Below are positions 23,590 through 32,508 of a stretch of DNA of 64,000 nucleotides, in pieces; positions within the stretch are counted from its first letter, which is position 1, and each line of letters begins with the position of its first letter. The DNA is from Gemmiger gallinarum (GTDB lineage Bacteria; Bacillota; Clostridia; Oscillospirales; Ruminococcaceae): assembly GCF_014982805.1 (NCBI RefSeq), contig NZ_JADCKC010000001.1, forward strand, positions 62,001 to 126,000, given 5' to 3'. Position numbers and translations under genes: made by a program. A model generated the notes under the pieces. The model was not told the origin of the DNA, did no database searches, and was given only the letters and a program-made list of their open reading frames with translations.

Positions 23590-24249
23590 ATGGAAGGCGA
23601 TACCTATTTGCTCAACCGGCTCAAGGCTTTAGGCTATACACCGGAAGAACGGCCCCGTCATACGTATCTGGCCTACTGCGGGCTGGACCAGCCGTTTACT
23701 TATGTACTGGCCCATGGCGTAGTCAAGACCAGCATCATCCTGAAAAACGGCAAGGAATTCAATATTGCCTATCTCAAGGGGCCGTCCCTGATCTCATTGC
23801 TGCGGGATGAGGTCTCAGCGTTCACCAGTGCGCCCTTCAATATCCGGGTGGAGAGCGAACTGGCTTCTTTTTATAAGGTCCCTCGTGTTGAACTTTGGAA
23901 CGACATCAATCGGGATGTGGGGCTGCAGCAATACGTCAAGGAATACTACCGCTGCCGCTGGTCGGAGAGCATCCAGAGTCAGCAGCTTCTGGCCATGAAC
24001 GGCAAAAAAGGTGTAGTCTGCGGCTTTTTGCTCAATATGGCAAAGCAGTTTGGCTGTACGGTGCCTGGCGGTATCCTGATCGATTTTGTGGTATCGTACG
24101 AGGACATCGCAGGCTTCTGCGGCATTTCCACCCGCAACAGCGTCAACCGCATCGTCACGGAACTGCGCAGGGAAGGTCTGATCGAACTTCAGGGGCGGCG
24201 CATCCTGATCCCGTCGGCGGAACGCCTGCGGGAGCAGGTCGCCGAATAA
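23590..24249 (+). CDS. Crp/Fnr-family regulator, LarR-like
   Basis: A 219-residue regulator divergent from larA. The N-terminal half is a cyclic-nucleotide-binding-like barrel (TYVLAHGVVKTSIILKNGKEFNIAYLKG). The C-terminal winged helix has SYEDIAGFCGISTRNSVNRIV as helix-turn-helix. No iron-sulfur cysteine cluster is seen. In Lactobacillus plantarum the lactate racemase operon is activated by LarR, a Crp/Fnr protein encoded divergently and responding to L-lactate; the same arrangement here supports this role by analogy. AAGGAAGG lies ahead of the ATG. The 132-base divergent interval shows no clear palindrome, and the larA promoter has a poor -35, as expected if an activator is needed. Confidence 0.85.
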   Translation: MEGDTYLLNRLKALGYTPEERPRHTYLAYCGLDQPFTYVLAHGVVKTSIILKNGKEFNIAYLKGPSLISLLRDEVSAFTSAPFNIRVESELASFYKVPRVELWNDINRDVGLQQYVKEYYRCRWSESIQSQQLLAMNGKKGVVCGFLLNMAKQFGCTVPGGILIDFVVSYEDIAGFCGISTRNSVNRIVTELRREGLIELQGRRILIPSAERLREQVAE

Positions 24250-24272
24250 ATCTCCTGCCGCAGAGAAACAGA

Positions 24273-24310
24273 AAAAGGGACACCGTCCATAATCGGACGG
24301 TGTCCCTTTT
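24273..24310. terminator. Bidirectional terminator
   Basis: A perfect 16-base-pair stem (24273-24288 with 24295-24310), loop of six, AAAA/TTTT ends. It serves the LarR-like gene and the convergent glycyl-tRNA synthetase gene. Confidence 0.9.
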
Positions 24311-24345
24311 GGTCTCTTTGGAGATTACGGGCAGATGCTGCCGGA

Positions 24346-25770
24346 TCAGAACGCCACTTTCTTGGCGATGTAATCCTTCAGCTCGGAGATGGGCAGACGG
24401 ATCTGCTCCATGGTATCGCGGTCACGGATGGTGACGCAGTTGTCGGCGGGAGTCTTGTCGTCGCCCACGGTCTGGAAGTCCACGGTCACGCACAGCGGGG
24501 TGCCGATCTCATCCTGACGGCGGTAGCGCTTGCCGATGGAACCGGCGTCGTCAAAGTCCACCATAAAGTCCTTGGCCAGCTCGTTGCGGATCTCCATGGC
24601 CTTGCCGGACAGCTTCTTGGACAGGGGCAGCACGGCGCACTTGAAGGGCGCCAGGAAGGGATGGAGATGCAGCACGGTGCGGATATCTTCCTTGCCCTTG
24701 CTGTCCACCAGATGCTCCTCGTCGTAGGCCTCGCACAGGAAGGCCAGCGCCACGCGGTCGCAGCCCAGAGAGGGTTCGATGACGTAGGGGATATAGTGCT
24801 CGTTGGTCTCGGGATCAAAGTACTCCAGGCTCTTGCCGGAAGCCTCCTGATGGCGGCCCAGATCGTAGTTGGTGCGGTCGGCAATGCCCCACAGCTCGCC
24901 CCAGTCGGTGAAGGGGAAGGCGTACTCGATGTCGGTGGTGGCGCGGGAGTAGAAAGCCAGCTCGGCGGCCTCGTGGTCGCGCAGGCGGAGGTTTTCCTGC
25001 TTGATGCCCAGGCTCAGCAGCCAGTTGGTGCAGTAATCCTTCCAGTAAGCGAACCATTCCAGGTCGGTGCCCGGCTTGCAGAAGAACTCGCACTCCATCT
25101 GCTCGAACTCGCGGGTACGGAAAGTGAAGTTACCCGGGGTGATCTCATTGCGGAAAGCCTTGCCCACCTGGCAGACGCCGAAAGGCAGCTTGCGGCGGGT
25201 GGTGCGCTGAATGTTGGCAAAGTTGACGAAGATGCCCTGGGCGGTCTCGGGACGCAGATAGCAGGTGGAGGAGGAGTCCTCGGTGACGCCGATGGCGGTC
25301 TTGAACATCAGGTTGAACTTGCGGATGGGGGTGAAGTCATGCTTGCCGCAGACGGGGCAGACGACCTCGTCATGGGAGGCGATGAAGGCATCCATCTCGT
25401 CAAAGGTCATGGCATCCACATCCACGCCCTTGCCCTGCTCGCAGTCTGCGATGAGCTTGTCGGCACGGTGACGGCTCTTGCAGGCGCGGCAGTCCAGCAG
25501 CGGGTCCGAAAAGCTGGCCACATGTCCGGTGGTGACCCAGGTCTGGGGGTTCATCAGAATGGCAGCGTCCAGACCGACGTTGTAGGGGCTTTCCTGCACG
25601 AACTTTTTCAGCCATGCCTTTTTGACGTTGTTTTTGAACTCAACGCCCAGAGGGCCGTAGTCCCAGCTGTTGGCCAAGCCGCCGTAGATTTCGCTGCCGG
25701 GGTAAATGAACCCGCGGTTTTTGCACAGGTTCACGATCATGTCGAGCGTCTTTTCGGAATTTTTCATCAT
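24346..25770 (-). CDS. glyQS: Glycyl-tRNA synthetase, single-chain type
   Basis: Charges tRNA-Gly with glycine. This is the class II, alpha2 enzyme of about 470 residues rather than the alpha2beta2 GlyQ/GlyS form. It begins [15 protein letters not shown] and contains a CxxC...CxxC insertion ([20 protein letters not shown]) likely binding zinc. Motif 2 ([25 protein letters not shown]) and motif 3 ([10 protein letters not shown]) are clear, followed by the anticodon-binding domain. Two adjacent ATGs (25770 and 25767) follow AAGGAG; the second has better spacing. No T-box was found upstream. Confidence 0.96.
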   Translation of the reverse strand: MMKNSEKTLDMIVNLCKNRGFIYPGSEIYGGLANSWDYGPLGVEFKNNVKKAWLKKFVQESPYNVGLDAAILMNPQTWVTTGHVASFSDPLLDCRACKSRHRADKLIADCEQGKGVDVDAMTFDEMDAFIASHDEVVCPVCGKHDFTPIRKFNLMFKTAIGVTEDSSSTCYLRPETAQGIFVNFANIQRTTRRKLPFGVCQVGKAFRNEITPGNFTFRTREFEQMECEFFCKPGTDLEWFAYWKDYCTNWLLSLGIKQENLRLRDHEAAELAFYSRATTDIEYAFPFTDWGELWGIADRTNYDLGRHQEASGKSLEYFDPETNEHYIPYVIEPSLGCDRVALAFLCEAYDEEHLVDSKGKEDIRTVLHLHPFLAPFKCAVLPLSKKLSGKAMEIRNELAKDFMVDFDDAGSIGKRYRRQDEIGTPLCVTVDFQTVGDDKTPADNCVTIRDRDTMEQIRLPISELKDYIAKKVAF

Positions 25771-25857
25771 TTTACTCCTTACCCGCGTGGCTGGCTGCCA
25801 CACAAAGTTTTTTCGCGCCGGAGCCTGAAAATACAGGCTGCTGCGCGATTTCTCTCA

Positions 25858-25886
25858 ATTATAGCACAGCATATCTGCCATGACAA
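25858..25886 (-). promoter_or_regulatory. Promoter of glyQS
   Basis: TTGTCA (25881-25886), 17 bases, TATAAT (25858-25863), minus strand. Confidence 0.8.
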
Positions 25887-25979
25887 GAATTGCCAGGGCA
25901 AACGATTGATTTTTCATACAACAATAGTATGACTTTTCTGTAATTTTTGACAGGGTATCTGATTTCTCCGTGAAAAACC

Positions 25980-26008
25980 TTGTAAAAAGTGCCGGGATTC
26001 AATATAAT
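25980..26008 (+). promoter_or_regulatory. Promoter of the nucleoside importer operon
   Basis: TTGTAA (25980-25985), 17 bases, TATAAT (26003-26008). Transcription should begin near 26015, well before the first gene. Confidence 0.75.
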
Positions 26009-26014
26009 AAAACC

Positions 26015-26249
26015 AAGTAAAATCAAATGGATTTCCCGCCTGCACCGCCGGTTTGCCCGGGGGTGCAGGGCGTTCTGCTTGAAAATTGCGGCGCTGCGGG
26101 TAAAAACGCAGGGCTTGGCAGAAAAAACGGGGAAAAATACCGGCAGATTTTCTTTCCTGTTCATGGGGAGGACCGGTGGCTTTTTCTTCTCTTGCCGCAC
26201 AAAAGCGGATGACAACAGGCGGGATATCAATGAAAGGGGGAACGCACCA
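26015..26249 (+). promoter_or_regulatory. Long structured leader of the nucleoside importer operon
   Basis: A leader of about 235 bases with several possible stems: CCTGCAC/GTGCAGG around 26039-26069, CTGCG/CGCAG around 26094-26111, and ACCGG/CCGGT around 26140-26178. The pattern does not match the purine, PreQ1, TPP or cobalamin riboswitch signatures known to me. Regulatory function is a guess. Confidence 0.4.
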
Positions 26250-27788
26250 TTGGCAGAGGATTTTGTCATTGAGATGTTGCACATCACAAAGGAATTTCCC
26301 GGAATCAAGGCCAATGATGACATCACCTTGCAGCTGCGCCGTGGCGAGATCCACGCACTGCTGGGTGAAAATGGCGCTGGCAAGTCCACGCTGATGAGCG
26401 TGCTGTTCGGTCTGTATCAGCCGGAAAAGGGCGTGATCAAAAAGGACGGCAAGGAGGTCCGCATCAAGGACCCCAACGACGCCAACCGTCTGGGCATCGG
26501 CATGGTGCATCAGCACTTCAAGCTGGTGGAATGCTTTACCGTTCTGGACAACATTATCCTCGGTGTGGAGGAAACACGGTTCGGGTTCCTGCGCAAGGAT
26601 GAAGCCCGCAAAAAGGTCATGGCCCTGTCGGAAAAATATGGCCTCCGCGTCGATCCGGACGCTTTGGTGGAGAATATTTCGGTGGGTATGCAGCAGCGTG
26701 TGGAAATTCTCAAGATGCTCTACCGGGATAACGACATTCTCATTTTTGACGAGCCCACGGCCGTCCTGACGCCCCAGGAAATCGACGAACTCATGGAGAT
26801 CATGCGGGGCTTCAAGGCAGAGGGCAAGAGCATTCTGTTCATCACCCACAAGCTCAACGAGATCATGGCGGTTTCCGACCGCTGCACCGTTCTGCGCAAG
26901 GGCCGCTGCATGGGCACTGTGGACATTGCCTCCACCACCAAGGAGGAACTTTCCCGCATGATGGTGGGCCGCGATGTCAGCTTTGCCGTGGAGAAAAAGC
27001 CTGCCCGGCCCGGTGAGCCTATCCTCGAGGTGGAAAACCTTGTGGTTCCCAGCAAGGTGCACAAGAATAACGCCGTCAAGGGTGTGTCCTTCCAGGCACA
27101 CGCGGGGGAAATTCTCTGCATCGCCGGTATTGAAGGCAACGGCCAGAGCGAGCTGGTCTACGGCATCACCGGCCTGGAGAAGGTCACGAGCGGCCATATT
27201 CGCCTGTGCGGCCAGGATATCACCGACGCCCCCATTCGGGAGCGCTCCAAGGCGGGCATGAGTCATATTCCGGAGGATCGCCACAAGCACGGTCTGGTGC
27301 TGGATTATACCCTGGGTGAAAATATGGTCCTCCAGCGCTACTGGCAGCCGCAGTTCCAGAACCACGGCTTCATCCGCAAGGCGGAGGTAGAGCAGTATGC
27401 CGACAAGCTGATCCGCCAGTACGATGTGCGCAGCGGTCAGGGAACTGCCACCATTGCCCGCAGCATGTCGGGCGGCAACCAGCAGAAGGCCATTATTGCC
27501 CGGGAAATTGACAAGGAACCCCAGCTTCTGGTTGCGGTCCAGCCCACCCGCGGTCTGGACGTGGGCGCCATCGAATATATCCACAAGCAGCTGGTGGCCG
27601 AGCGTGACGCCGGCCGTGCAGTCCTGCTCATCAGCCTGGAGCTGGACGAGGTCATGAACCTGTCCGACCGCATCCTCGTCATGTATGAAGGCGAGATCGT
27701 GGGCGAGTTCGATCCTGCCAAGACCACGGTTCAGGAGCTGGGCCTGTATATGGCCGGCGGCAAGAAACAGGGGGAGGCAAAAGCATGA
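26250..27788 (+). CDS. Nucleoside ABC importer ATPase with two ATP-binding domains
   Basis: A 512-residue protein of the BMP/nucleoside (YufO/NupO, RbsA-like) family. The first ABC domain has GENGAGKST, then ISVGMQQRVEIL as a divergent signature and ILIFDEPTAVLTP as Walker B. The second has a degenerate Walker A (GIEGNGQSELV) and SMSGGNQQKAIIARE as signature, the usual asymmetry in this family. The start is TTG at 26250, nine bases after AAAGGGGG; the frame is open far upstream through the leader, and an ATG at 26274 lacks a site. The two permease genes follow with four-base overlaps. No BMP-type binding lipoprotein gene lies upstream, although one is expected for this transporter type. Confidence 0.9.
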   Translation: MAEDFVIEMLHITKEFPGIKANDDITLQLRRGEIHALLGENGAGKSTLMSVLFGLYQPEKGVIKKDGKEVRIKDPNDANRLGIGMVHQHFKLVECFTVLDNIILGVEETRFGFLRKDEARKKVMALSEKYGLRVDPDALVENISVGMQQRVEILKMLYRDNDILIFDEPTAVLTPQEIDELMEIMRGFKAEGKSILFITHKLNEIMAVSDRCTVLRKGRCMGTVDIASTTKEELSRMMVGRDVSFAVEKKPARPGEPILEVENLVVPSKVHKNNAVKGVSFQAHAGEILCIAGIEGNGQSELVYGITGLEKVTSGHIRLCGQDITDAPIRERSKAGMSHIPEDRHKHGLVLDYTLGENMVLQRYWQPQFQNHGFIRKAEVEQYADKLIRQYDVRSGQGTATIARSMSGGNQQKAIIAREIDKEPQLLVAVQPTRGLDVGAIEYIHKQLVAERDAGRAVLLISLELDEVMNLSDRILVMYEGEIVGEFDPAKTTVQELGLYMAGGKKQGEAKA

Positions 27789-28897
27789 AAAAAAGCAGAA
27801 AGCCCCTTTCGCAAAACGCGGCGCTGATCGGTGTGCTGGCCAGCCTGCTGTCCATCCTCATCGGCCTGCTGCTGGGATACCTTCTTCTGGTGATCCTCAA
27901 TCCGGAGGCTTCGGCCAAAGGCATGGCGGCCATGCTGGGCACCGGCATTGCCAGCCTGGACAAGTTCGGCAAGGTCCTGTACCAGGCCGCGCCCCTCATG
28001 ATGTGCGGCCTTTCGGTCGGCTTTGCCTTCAAGACGGGACTGTTCAACATCGGCGCACCCGGCCAGTACACCATGGGAACTTTCTTCGCCCTGGTCTGCG
28101 CCATCCAGTTCCAGCTGCCGTGGTATCTCTGCCTGCTGGCAGCTATGATCGGCGGTGCCATCTGGGGCATTTTCCCCGGTCTCTTCAAGGCACTGTTCAA
28201 CGTCAATGAGGTCATCACCTCCATTATGTTCAACTGGATCGGCATGTATCTGGTCAACCTGCTGATTGCCAACATGCCCACCATGCTGGCGTCGGCCTGG
28301 GGTGCATCCAACTCCGACCGTACCGCAGCCCTCAGCGCGGCCAATCCGGGCGCCGTCATTCCCAAGGGCGGTCTGGACAAGCTGTTCGGCAATTCCAGCT
28401 GGATCAACATCAGCATTCTCATCACCATTCTGGTTGCCATCGTGATCTGGGTCGTGTTGCAAAAGACCACCTTCGGCTATGAGCTCAAGGCCTGCGGTCT
28501 CAACAAGGATGCTTCCCAGTACGCGGGCATCAACGCCAAGCGCAATATCATTCTCTCCATGGTCATTGCCGGTGCCCTGTCCGGTCTGGGCGGCGGCATC
28601 TACTACCTGGCGGGCACTGTTCAGTACGTCATCGAAAAATCCGTTCTGGCCATGGGCTTCAACGGTATCCCGGTAGCACTGCTGGCCAATTCCAACCCCA
28701 TCGGCGTTATTTTCAGCGCACTGTTTATCAGTTATATCCAGGTGGGCGGCGCTGCCATGCAGCCGGAATACTCCCCCGAGACCACCGACATCGTCATTGC
28801 GGTCATCATCTATCTGGCAGCCTTTGCCCTGCTGATGCGCGGTGTCATTTCCAGGGCGTTTGCCAATCGTAAGCAGAAGGAGGCGGCGAAGAAATGA
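27785..28897 (+). CDS. Nucleoside ABC importer permease 1
   Basis: A 370-residue permease of the YufP/BPD_transp_2 type with about ten helices. FKTGLFNIGAPGQYTMGTF and NVNEVITSIMFNWI are the conserved membrane blocks, and ALSGLGGGIYYLAGTVQY lies in the C-terminal half. It overlaps the ATPase gene and the second permease gene by four bases each. It forms the import channel with the next gene product. Confidence 0.9.
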   Translation: MKKSRKPLSQNAALIGVLASLLSILIGLLLGYLLLVILNPEASAKGMAAMLGTGIASLDKFGKVLYQAAPLMMCGLSVGFAFKTGLFNIGAPGQYTMGTFFALVCAIQFQLPWYLCLLAAMIGGAIWGIFPGLFKALFNVNEVITSIMFNWIGMYLVNLLIANMPTMLASAWGASNSDRTAALSAANPGAVIPKGGLDKLFGNSSWINISILITILVAIVIWVVLQKTTFGYELKACGLNKDASQYAGINAKRNIILSMVIAGALSGLGGGIYYLAGTVQYVIEKSVLAMGFNGIPVALLANSNPIGVIFSALFISYIQVGGAAMQPEYSPETTDIVIAVIIYLAAFALLMRGVISRAFANRKQKEAAKK

Positions 28898-29886
28898 TCG
28901 TATTTGCAAATATCATCAGTCTGACCGTCCTGTTTGCGGTGCCGCTGCTTCTGGTTGCACTGGGCGGCATGTTTTCGGAGCATTCCGGCGTCATCAACAT
29001 CGCCCTGGAAGGCATGATGATCATCGGTGCCTTGTTTGCCTGCTTCTCACTGCAGGCCTTTGACAAGAGCGGCTTCGGCCCCGAGCATCCCCAGCTCGCC
29101 ATGTTCTGCGCCATCCTCATTGCAGGGGCCTGCGGCATGATCTTCTCGCTGTTCCTGGCCTTTGCGGCCATCAACCTCAAGGCGGACCAGACCATCGGCG
29201 GCACGGCCCTCAACCAGTTTGCCCCGGCCTTTGCCGTGGTTCTGACCTGGGCCATTCAGGGTCAGGGCCTCACCACCATCCAGGTCCCCAGCTGGGCCCG
29301 CATCACCCGCGAGACCTTCGGCCTTGCCCCCATCGAGGGCCAGACCTTCTGGAACACTCTGATCTTCAAGTATTTCTACCTCACCACCCCCATCGCCGTG
29401 GTGCTGCTCATCGTTTCCTACGTGGTGCTTTACAAGACCCGCTTCGGCCTGCGGCTGCGTGCCTGCGGCGAGCATCCCCAGGCGGCGGACTCGGTGGGCA
29501 TCAACGTCTACAAGATGCGCTATTCCGGCGTGCTGATCTCCGGCTTTTTGGGCGGCATCGGCGGCCTGGCCTACACCGTTGCAGCCGGCAGCGGCTTCAA
29601 CTCGGATGTGGGCGGCTATGGCTTCCTTGCTCTGGCGGTCATGATCTTCGGTAACTGGAAACCTCTGCCCATCCTGGGCTCGGCCATCTTCTTTGCACTG
29701 TTCAAGGTCATCGCGGCCTACAGCGGTTCTCTGGCCTTCCTGCCCAAATTTGAGGGGGTCAAGGATATCTCTAACCTCTACCAGATGCTGCCCTATATCG
29801 TCACCATGATCGTCCTGGTCTTTACCTCCAAGAAGTCCAAGGCACCCAAGGCGGAGGGCATCCCCTACGACAAGGGCTCGCGCTGA
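28894..29886 (+). CDS. Nucleoside ABC importer permease 2
   Basis: A 330-residue permease of the YufQ type. MFSEHSGVINIALEGMMIIGA and the later RACGEHPQAADSVGINVYKMRY loop, with GFLGGIGGLAYTV, are characteristic. It pairs with the preceding permease. The next gene, a nucleoside phosphorylase, follows after 163 bases without an obvious terminator, so the four genes may share a transcript. Confidence 0.9.
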   Translation: MIVFANIISLTVLFAVPLLLVALGGMFSEHSGVINIALEGMMIIGALFACFSLQAFDKSGFGPEHPQLAMFCAILIAGACGMIFSLFLAFAAINLKADQTIGGTALNQFAPAFAVVLTWAIQGQGLTTIQVPSWARITRETFGLAPIEGQTFWNTLIFKYFYLTTPIAVVLLIVSYVVLYKTRFGLRLRACGEHPQAADSVGINVYKMRYSGVLISGFLGGIGGLAYTVAAGSGFNSDVGGYGFLALAVMIFGNWKPLPILGSAIFFALFKVIAAYSGSLAFLPKFEGVKDISNLYQMLPYIVTMIVLVFTSKKSKAPKAEGIPYDKGSR

Positions 29887-30049
29887 TCCTTTGGCTCCTG
29901 TCCTACCCGGAAAGCAACACAAAACAACCTATAACGGAGTCGGTGACCAAGCGCCGGAGCCCAGCCCTGGCGGCTGTATCGCGGCGCGGCGGCCGGCTCC
30001 GTTTCGTTTTTCCGCGGCTGCGCCCGCGGACACATAAGGAGAAACATCT

Positions 30050-31372
30050 ATGCGAATGTACGATGTCATTGCCAAAAAGCGGGACGGCGGCATTCTCACA
30101 AGAGAGGAAATTGCCTTTGCCGTCAACGGATATGTGGCGGGGGACATCCCCGACTACCAGATGAGTGCCCTGCTCATGGCCATCTACCTGCGGGGCATGA
30201 CCGATGAGGAGACCGCCGTCCTCACCGAGGTGATGGCGCACTCGGGGGATATGGTGGACCTGTCGGCTATCCAAGGCATCAAGGTGGACAAGCACTCCAC
30301 CGGCGGCGTGGGGGACAAGACCACGCTGGTCATCGCCCCCATTGTGGCGGCCTGCGGCGTCAAGATCGCCAAGATGAGCGGCCGCGGTCTGGGCCATACC
30401 GGCGGAACCGTGGACAAGATGGAAGCGGTGCCGGGCACCCGCACCGCCCTGACCCGGGAGGAATTCTTCCGCCAGGTCAACGAGATCGGCATCTCGGTCA
30501 TCGGCCAGAGCGGCGAGATCGCAGTGGCGGACAAAAAGCTGTACGCTCTGCGGGATGTGACGGCCACGGTGGGCTGCATCCCGCTGATTGCCTCCTCCAT
30601 CATGAGCAAAAAGCTGGCTGCCGGGTCGGATGCCATCCTGCTGGATGTTACCATGGGCGACGGCGCCTTCATGAAGAACCTGGACGACGCCATTGAGCTT
30701 GCCCGCCTGATGGTATCCATCGGCACAGCCCACGGGCGGAAAGTGGCTGCCCTGATCACCGATATGGACAAACCTTTGGGGCATAATATCGGCAACTCGC
30801 TGGAAATTGCCGAGAGCATCGCGGTACTCAAGGGCAAGGGCCCGGCCGATCTGACCGAGGTCTGCCTGCAGCTTGCCGCCAATATGCTGGTATTGGCCGG
30901 CAAGGGAACATTGACCGAATGCCGCGCCATGGCGGAGCGCACCCTCCAGGACGGCACTGCCTTTGTCAAGTGCTGCCGGATGTTTGCGGCCCAGGGCGGC
31001 GATGTGGAGATGGTGAAGGACCCCGACAAACTGCGCAAGGCGACTTACAGTTACGAGATCACCGCCCGGGAGAACGGTTACATTGCCAAAAACGACGTGG
31101 AAAAGATCGGCAATGCCAGTGTTCTGCTGGGAGCGGGCCGTATCCGCAAGGAAGACTCCATCGACTTTGCAGCGGGGATTGTCATGCACAAAAAACTGGG
31201 GGACAAGGTACGGTCGGGGGAGTCCATCTGCACCTTTTACGCCGACGATCCTGCCCTGTTTGCTCCCGCGGAAGAAATGTACCGCGGCGGGCTCGTCATT
31301 TCGGACCAGCAGCCCAATCTGCCGCCGCTGGTGTATGCCCGGGTCACACCCGAGGGCGTCCAGCGGTTCTGA
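30050..31372 (+). CDS. pdp: Pyrimidine-nucleoside (thymidine) phosphorylase
   Basis: A 440-residue enzyme splitting uridine, thymidine or deoxyuridine with phosphate to give the base and (deoxy)ribose 1-phosphate. MRMYDVIAKKRDGG at the start, the phosphate-binding KVDKHSTGGVGDKTT and the KMSGRGLGHTGGTVDKME signature are diagnostic of the thymidine/pyrimidine phosphorylase family. Bacillus-type enzymes of this sequence accept both uridine and thymidine; a strict thymidine phosphorylase (deoA) is the alternative. Its place after the importer suggests uptake followed by phosphorolysis. Confidence 0.94.
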   Translation: MRMYDVIAKKRDGGILTREEIAFAVNGYVAGDIPDYQMSALLMAIYLRGMTDEETAVLTEVMAHSGDMVDLSAIQGIKVDKHSTGGVGDKTTLVIAPIVAACGVKIAKMSGRGLGHTGGTVDKMEAVPGTRTALTREEFFRQVNEIGISVIGQSGEIAVADKKLYALRDVTATVGCIPLIASSIMSKKLAAGSDAILLDVTMGDGAFMKNLDDAIELARLMVSIGTAHGRKVAALITDMDKPLGHNIGNSLEIAESIAVLKGKGPADLTEVCLQLAANMLVLAGKGTLTECRAMAERTLQDGTAFVKCCRMFAAQGGDVEMVKDPDKLRKATYSYEITARENGYIAKNDVEKIGNASVLLGAGRIRKEDSIDFAAGIVMHKKLGDKVRSGESICTFYADDPALFAPAEEMYRGGLVISDQQPNLPPLVYARVTPEGVQRF

Positions 31373-31402
31373 CGGCGGGCAATTTGGAAAGGGGACAACG
31401 GT

Positions 31403-32377
31403 ATGTCAGAACTCCAATGTGAGAAAATCGCCTATCCCTCGGCGGACGGGCGGCACACCATTGCAGCGTATCTCTACCGGCCGGTACAGGGAGAGCCGCG
31501 GGGCGTCATCCAGATCAGTCACGGTATGTGTGAGTATATCGGCCGCTATCGCCGGTTGATCGAGTTTTTTACGGCACACGGATATGCGGTGGGGGGCAAC
31601 GATCATCTGGGGCACGGCGCCAGCGTCCCGCCGGAGGAACACGGTCATTTTGCGGACAAAAACGGCTGGCGGCTGGTTCTGTCCGACCTCAAGACCATGA
31701 ACGACCAGCTGCACCGCCGCTATCCCGACCTGCCGGTGGTTCTGTTCGGCCACAGCATGGGCAGCTTTTTTGCACGGTGGTACGCTGAGTACTGGCCGGA
31801 TACCATCCGCGGCATGATTCTCAGCGGTACGGCAGGCCCTGCCGCCCGCAATGAGCTGGGCTATGCCGTCAGCACCATGGCGGCGGGGGTGGCGGGGTCC
31901 CGCTACCACTCCCGCGTGATGATCAAGTCTCAGTTTGCTAAGTATTGCAGCCGCATTCCTGACGCTGTCTCCAAAAATGCATGGATCAGCCGTGACCCGC
32001 AGGTGGTGGCCGAGTATGACGCCGACCCGGATTGCAATTTTACCTTTACAGCAGCGGCGTACCGGGATATGCTCCAGGCTTTGACCCATGTCAGCAGCCG
32101 CAAATGGGCAAACTCCATTCCCAAAGACCTGCCGATTCTGCTGGTATCCGGCACAGACGACCCGGTAGGGGACTATGGTGCCGGTGTACGGGAGGTCTAC
32201 GCCATGCTGGGGGACGCAGGCGTCCATGACTTGACCTGCCAGATCTATGAGGGCGGCCGCCACGAGATGCATAACGAGACAAACTCCCGGGAAGTGTTTG
32301 AGATGGAGCTGGAATGGCTGGACAGCCGGCTTTTCGGCAATACCGGCGACCAATCCGGTCAGGCATCCGACGACTGA
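31403..32377 (+). CDS. Alpha/beta hydrolase, monoglyceride lipase-like
   Basis: A 324-residue serine hydrolase (lysophospholipase/monoacylglycerol lipase group, Hydrolase_4). The oxyanion region is QISHGMCEYIGRY, the nucleophile elbow GHSMGS, the acid is in VSGTDDPVGDYG and the histidine in GRHEMHNE. There is no signal peptide, so it is cytoplasmic. It begins 30 bases after the phosphorylase with AAAGGGGAC ahead of the ATG and may be read on the same transcript. The natural ester substrate is unknown. Confidence 0.88.
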   Translation: MSELQCEKIAYPSADGRHTIAAYLYRPVQGEPRGVIQISHGMCEYIGRYRRLIEFFTAHGYAVGGNDHLGHGASVPPEEHGHFADKNGWRLVLSDLKTMNDQLHRRYPDLPVVLFGHSMGSFFARWYAEYWPDTIRGMILSGTAGPAARNELGYAVSTMAAGVAGSRYHSRVMIKSQFAKYCSRIPDAVSKNAWISRDPQVVAEYDADPDCNFTFTAAAYRDMLQALTHVSSRKWANSIPKDLPILLVSGTDDPVGDYGAGVREVYAMLGDAGVHDLTCQIYEGGRHEMHNETNSREVFEMELEWLDSRLFGNTGDQSGQASDD

Positions 32378-32424
32378 AGATGGCATTACTTTCCGCCACG
32401 CGACCACACACGGAAAAGAAATAG

Positions 32425-32470
32425 AAACCGCCTTTCCCGGCGCACCATGCTGTGCAGGGAAAGGCGGTTT
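32425..32470. terminator. Bidirectional terminator between hydrolase and hypE
   Basis: A perfect 14-base-pair stem (32425-32438 with 32457-32470) with AAA on one side and a T-rich run on the other. Confidence 0.88.
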
Positions 32471-32508
32471 TTGTTTTAAGAAAATATCAGGTTGCCCGGA
32501 TTGCGGCA

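Noticed and set aside
25771-25860. Possible T-box leader before glycyl-tRNA synthetase
   Set aside because: A GTGGC...GCCAC stem is present but the invariant T-box core (GGTGGNACCGCG) is not.
25989-26249. In-frame N-terminal extension of the nucleoside importer ATPase
   Set aside because: The frame is open, but it would start on top of the -10 box at 26003-26008 and the extra residues resemble no ABC protein. TTG at 26250 has a ribosome binding site.
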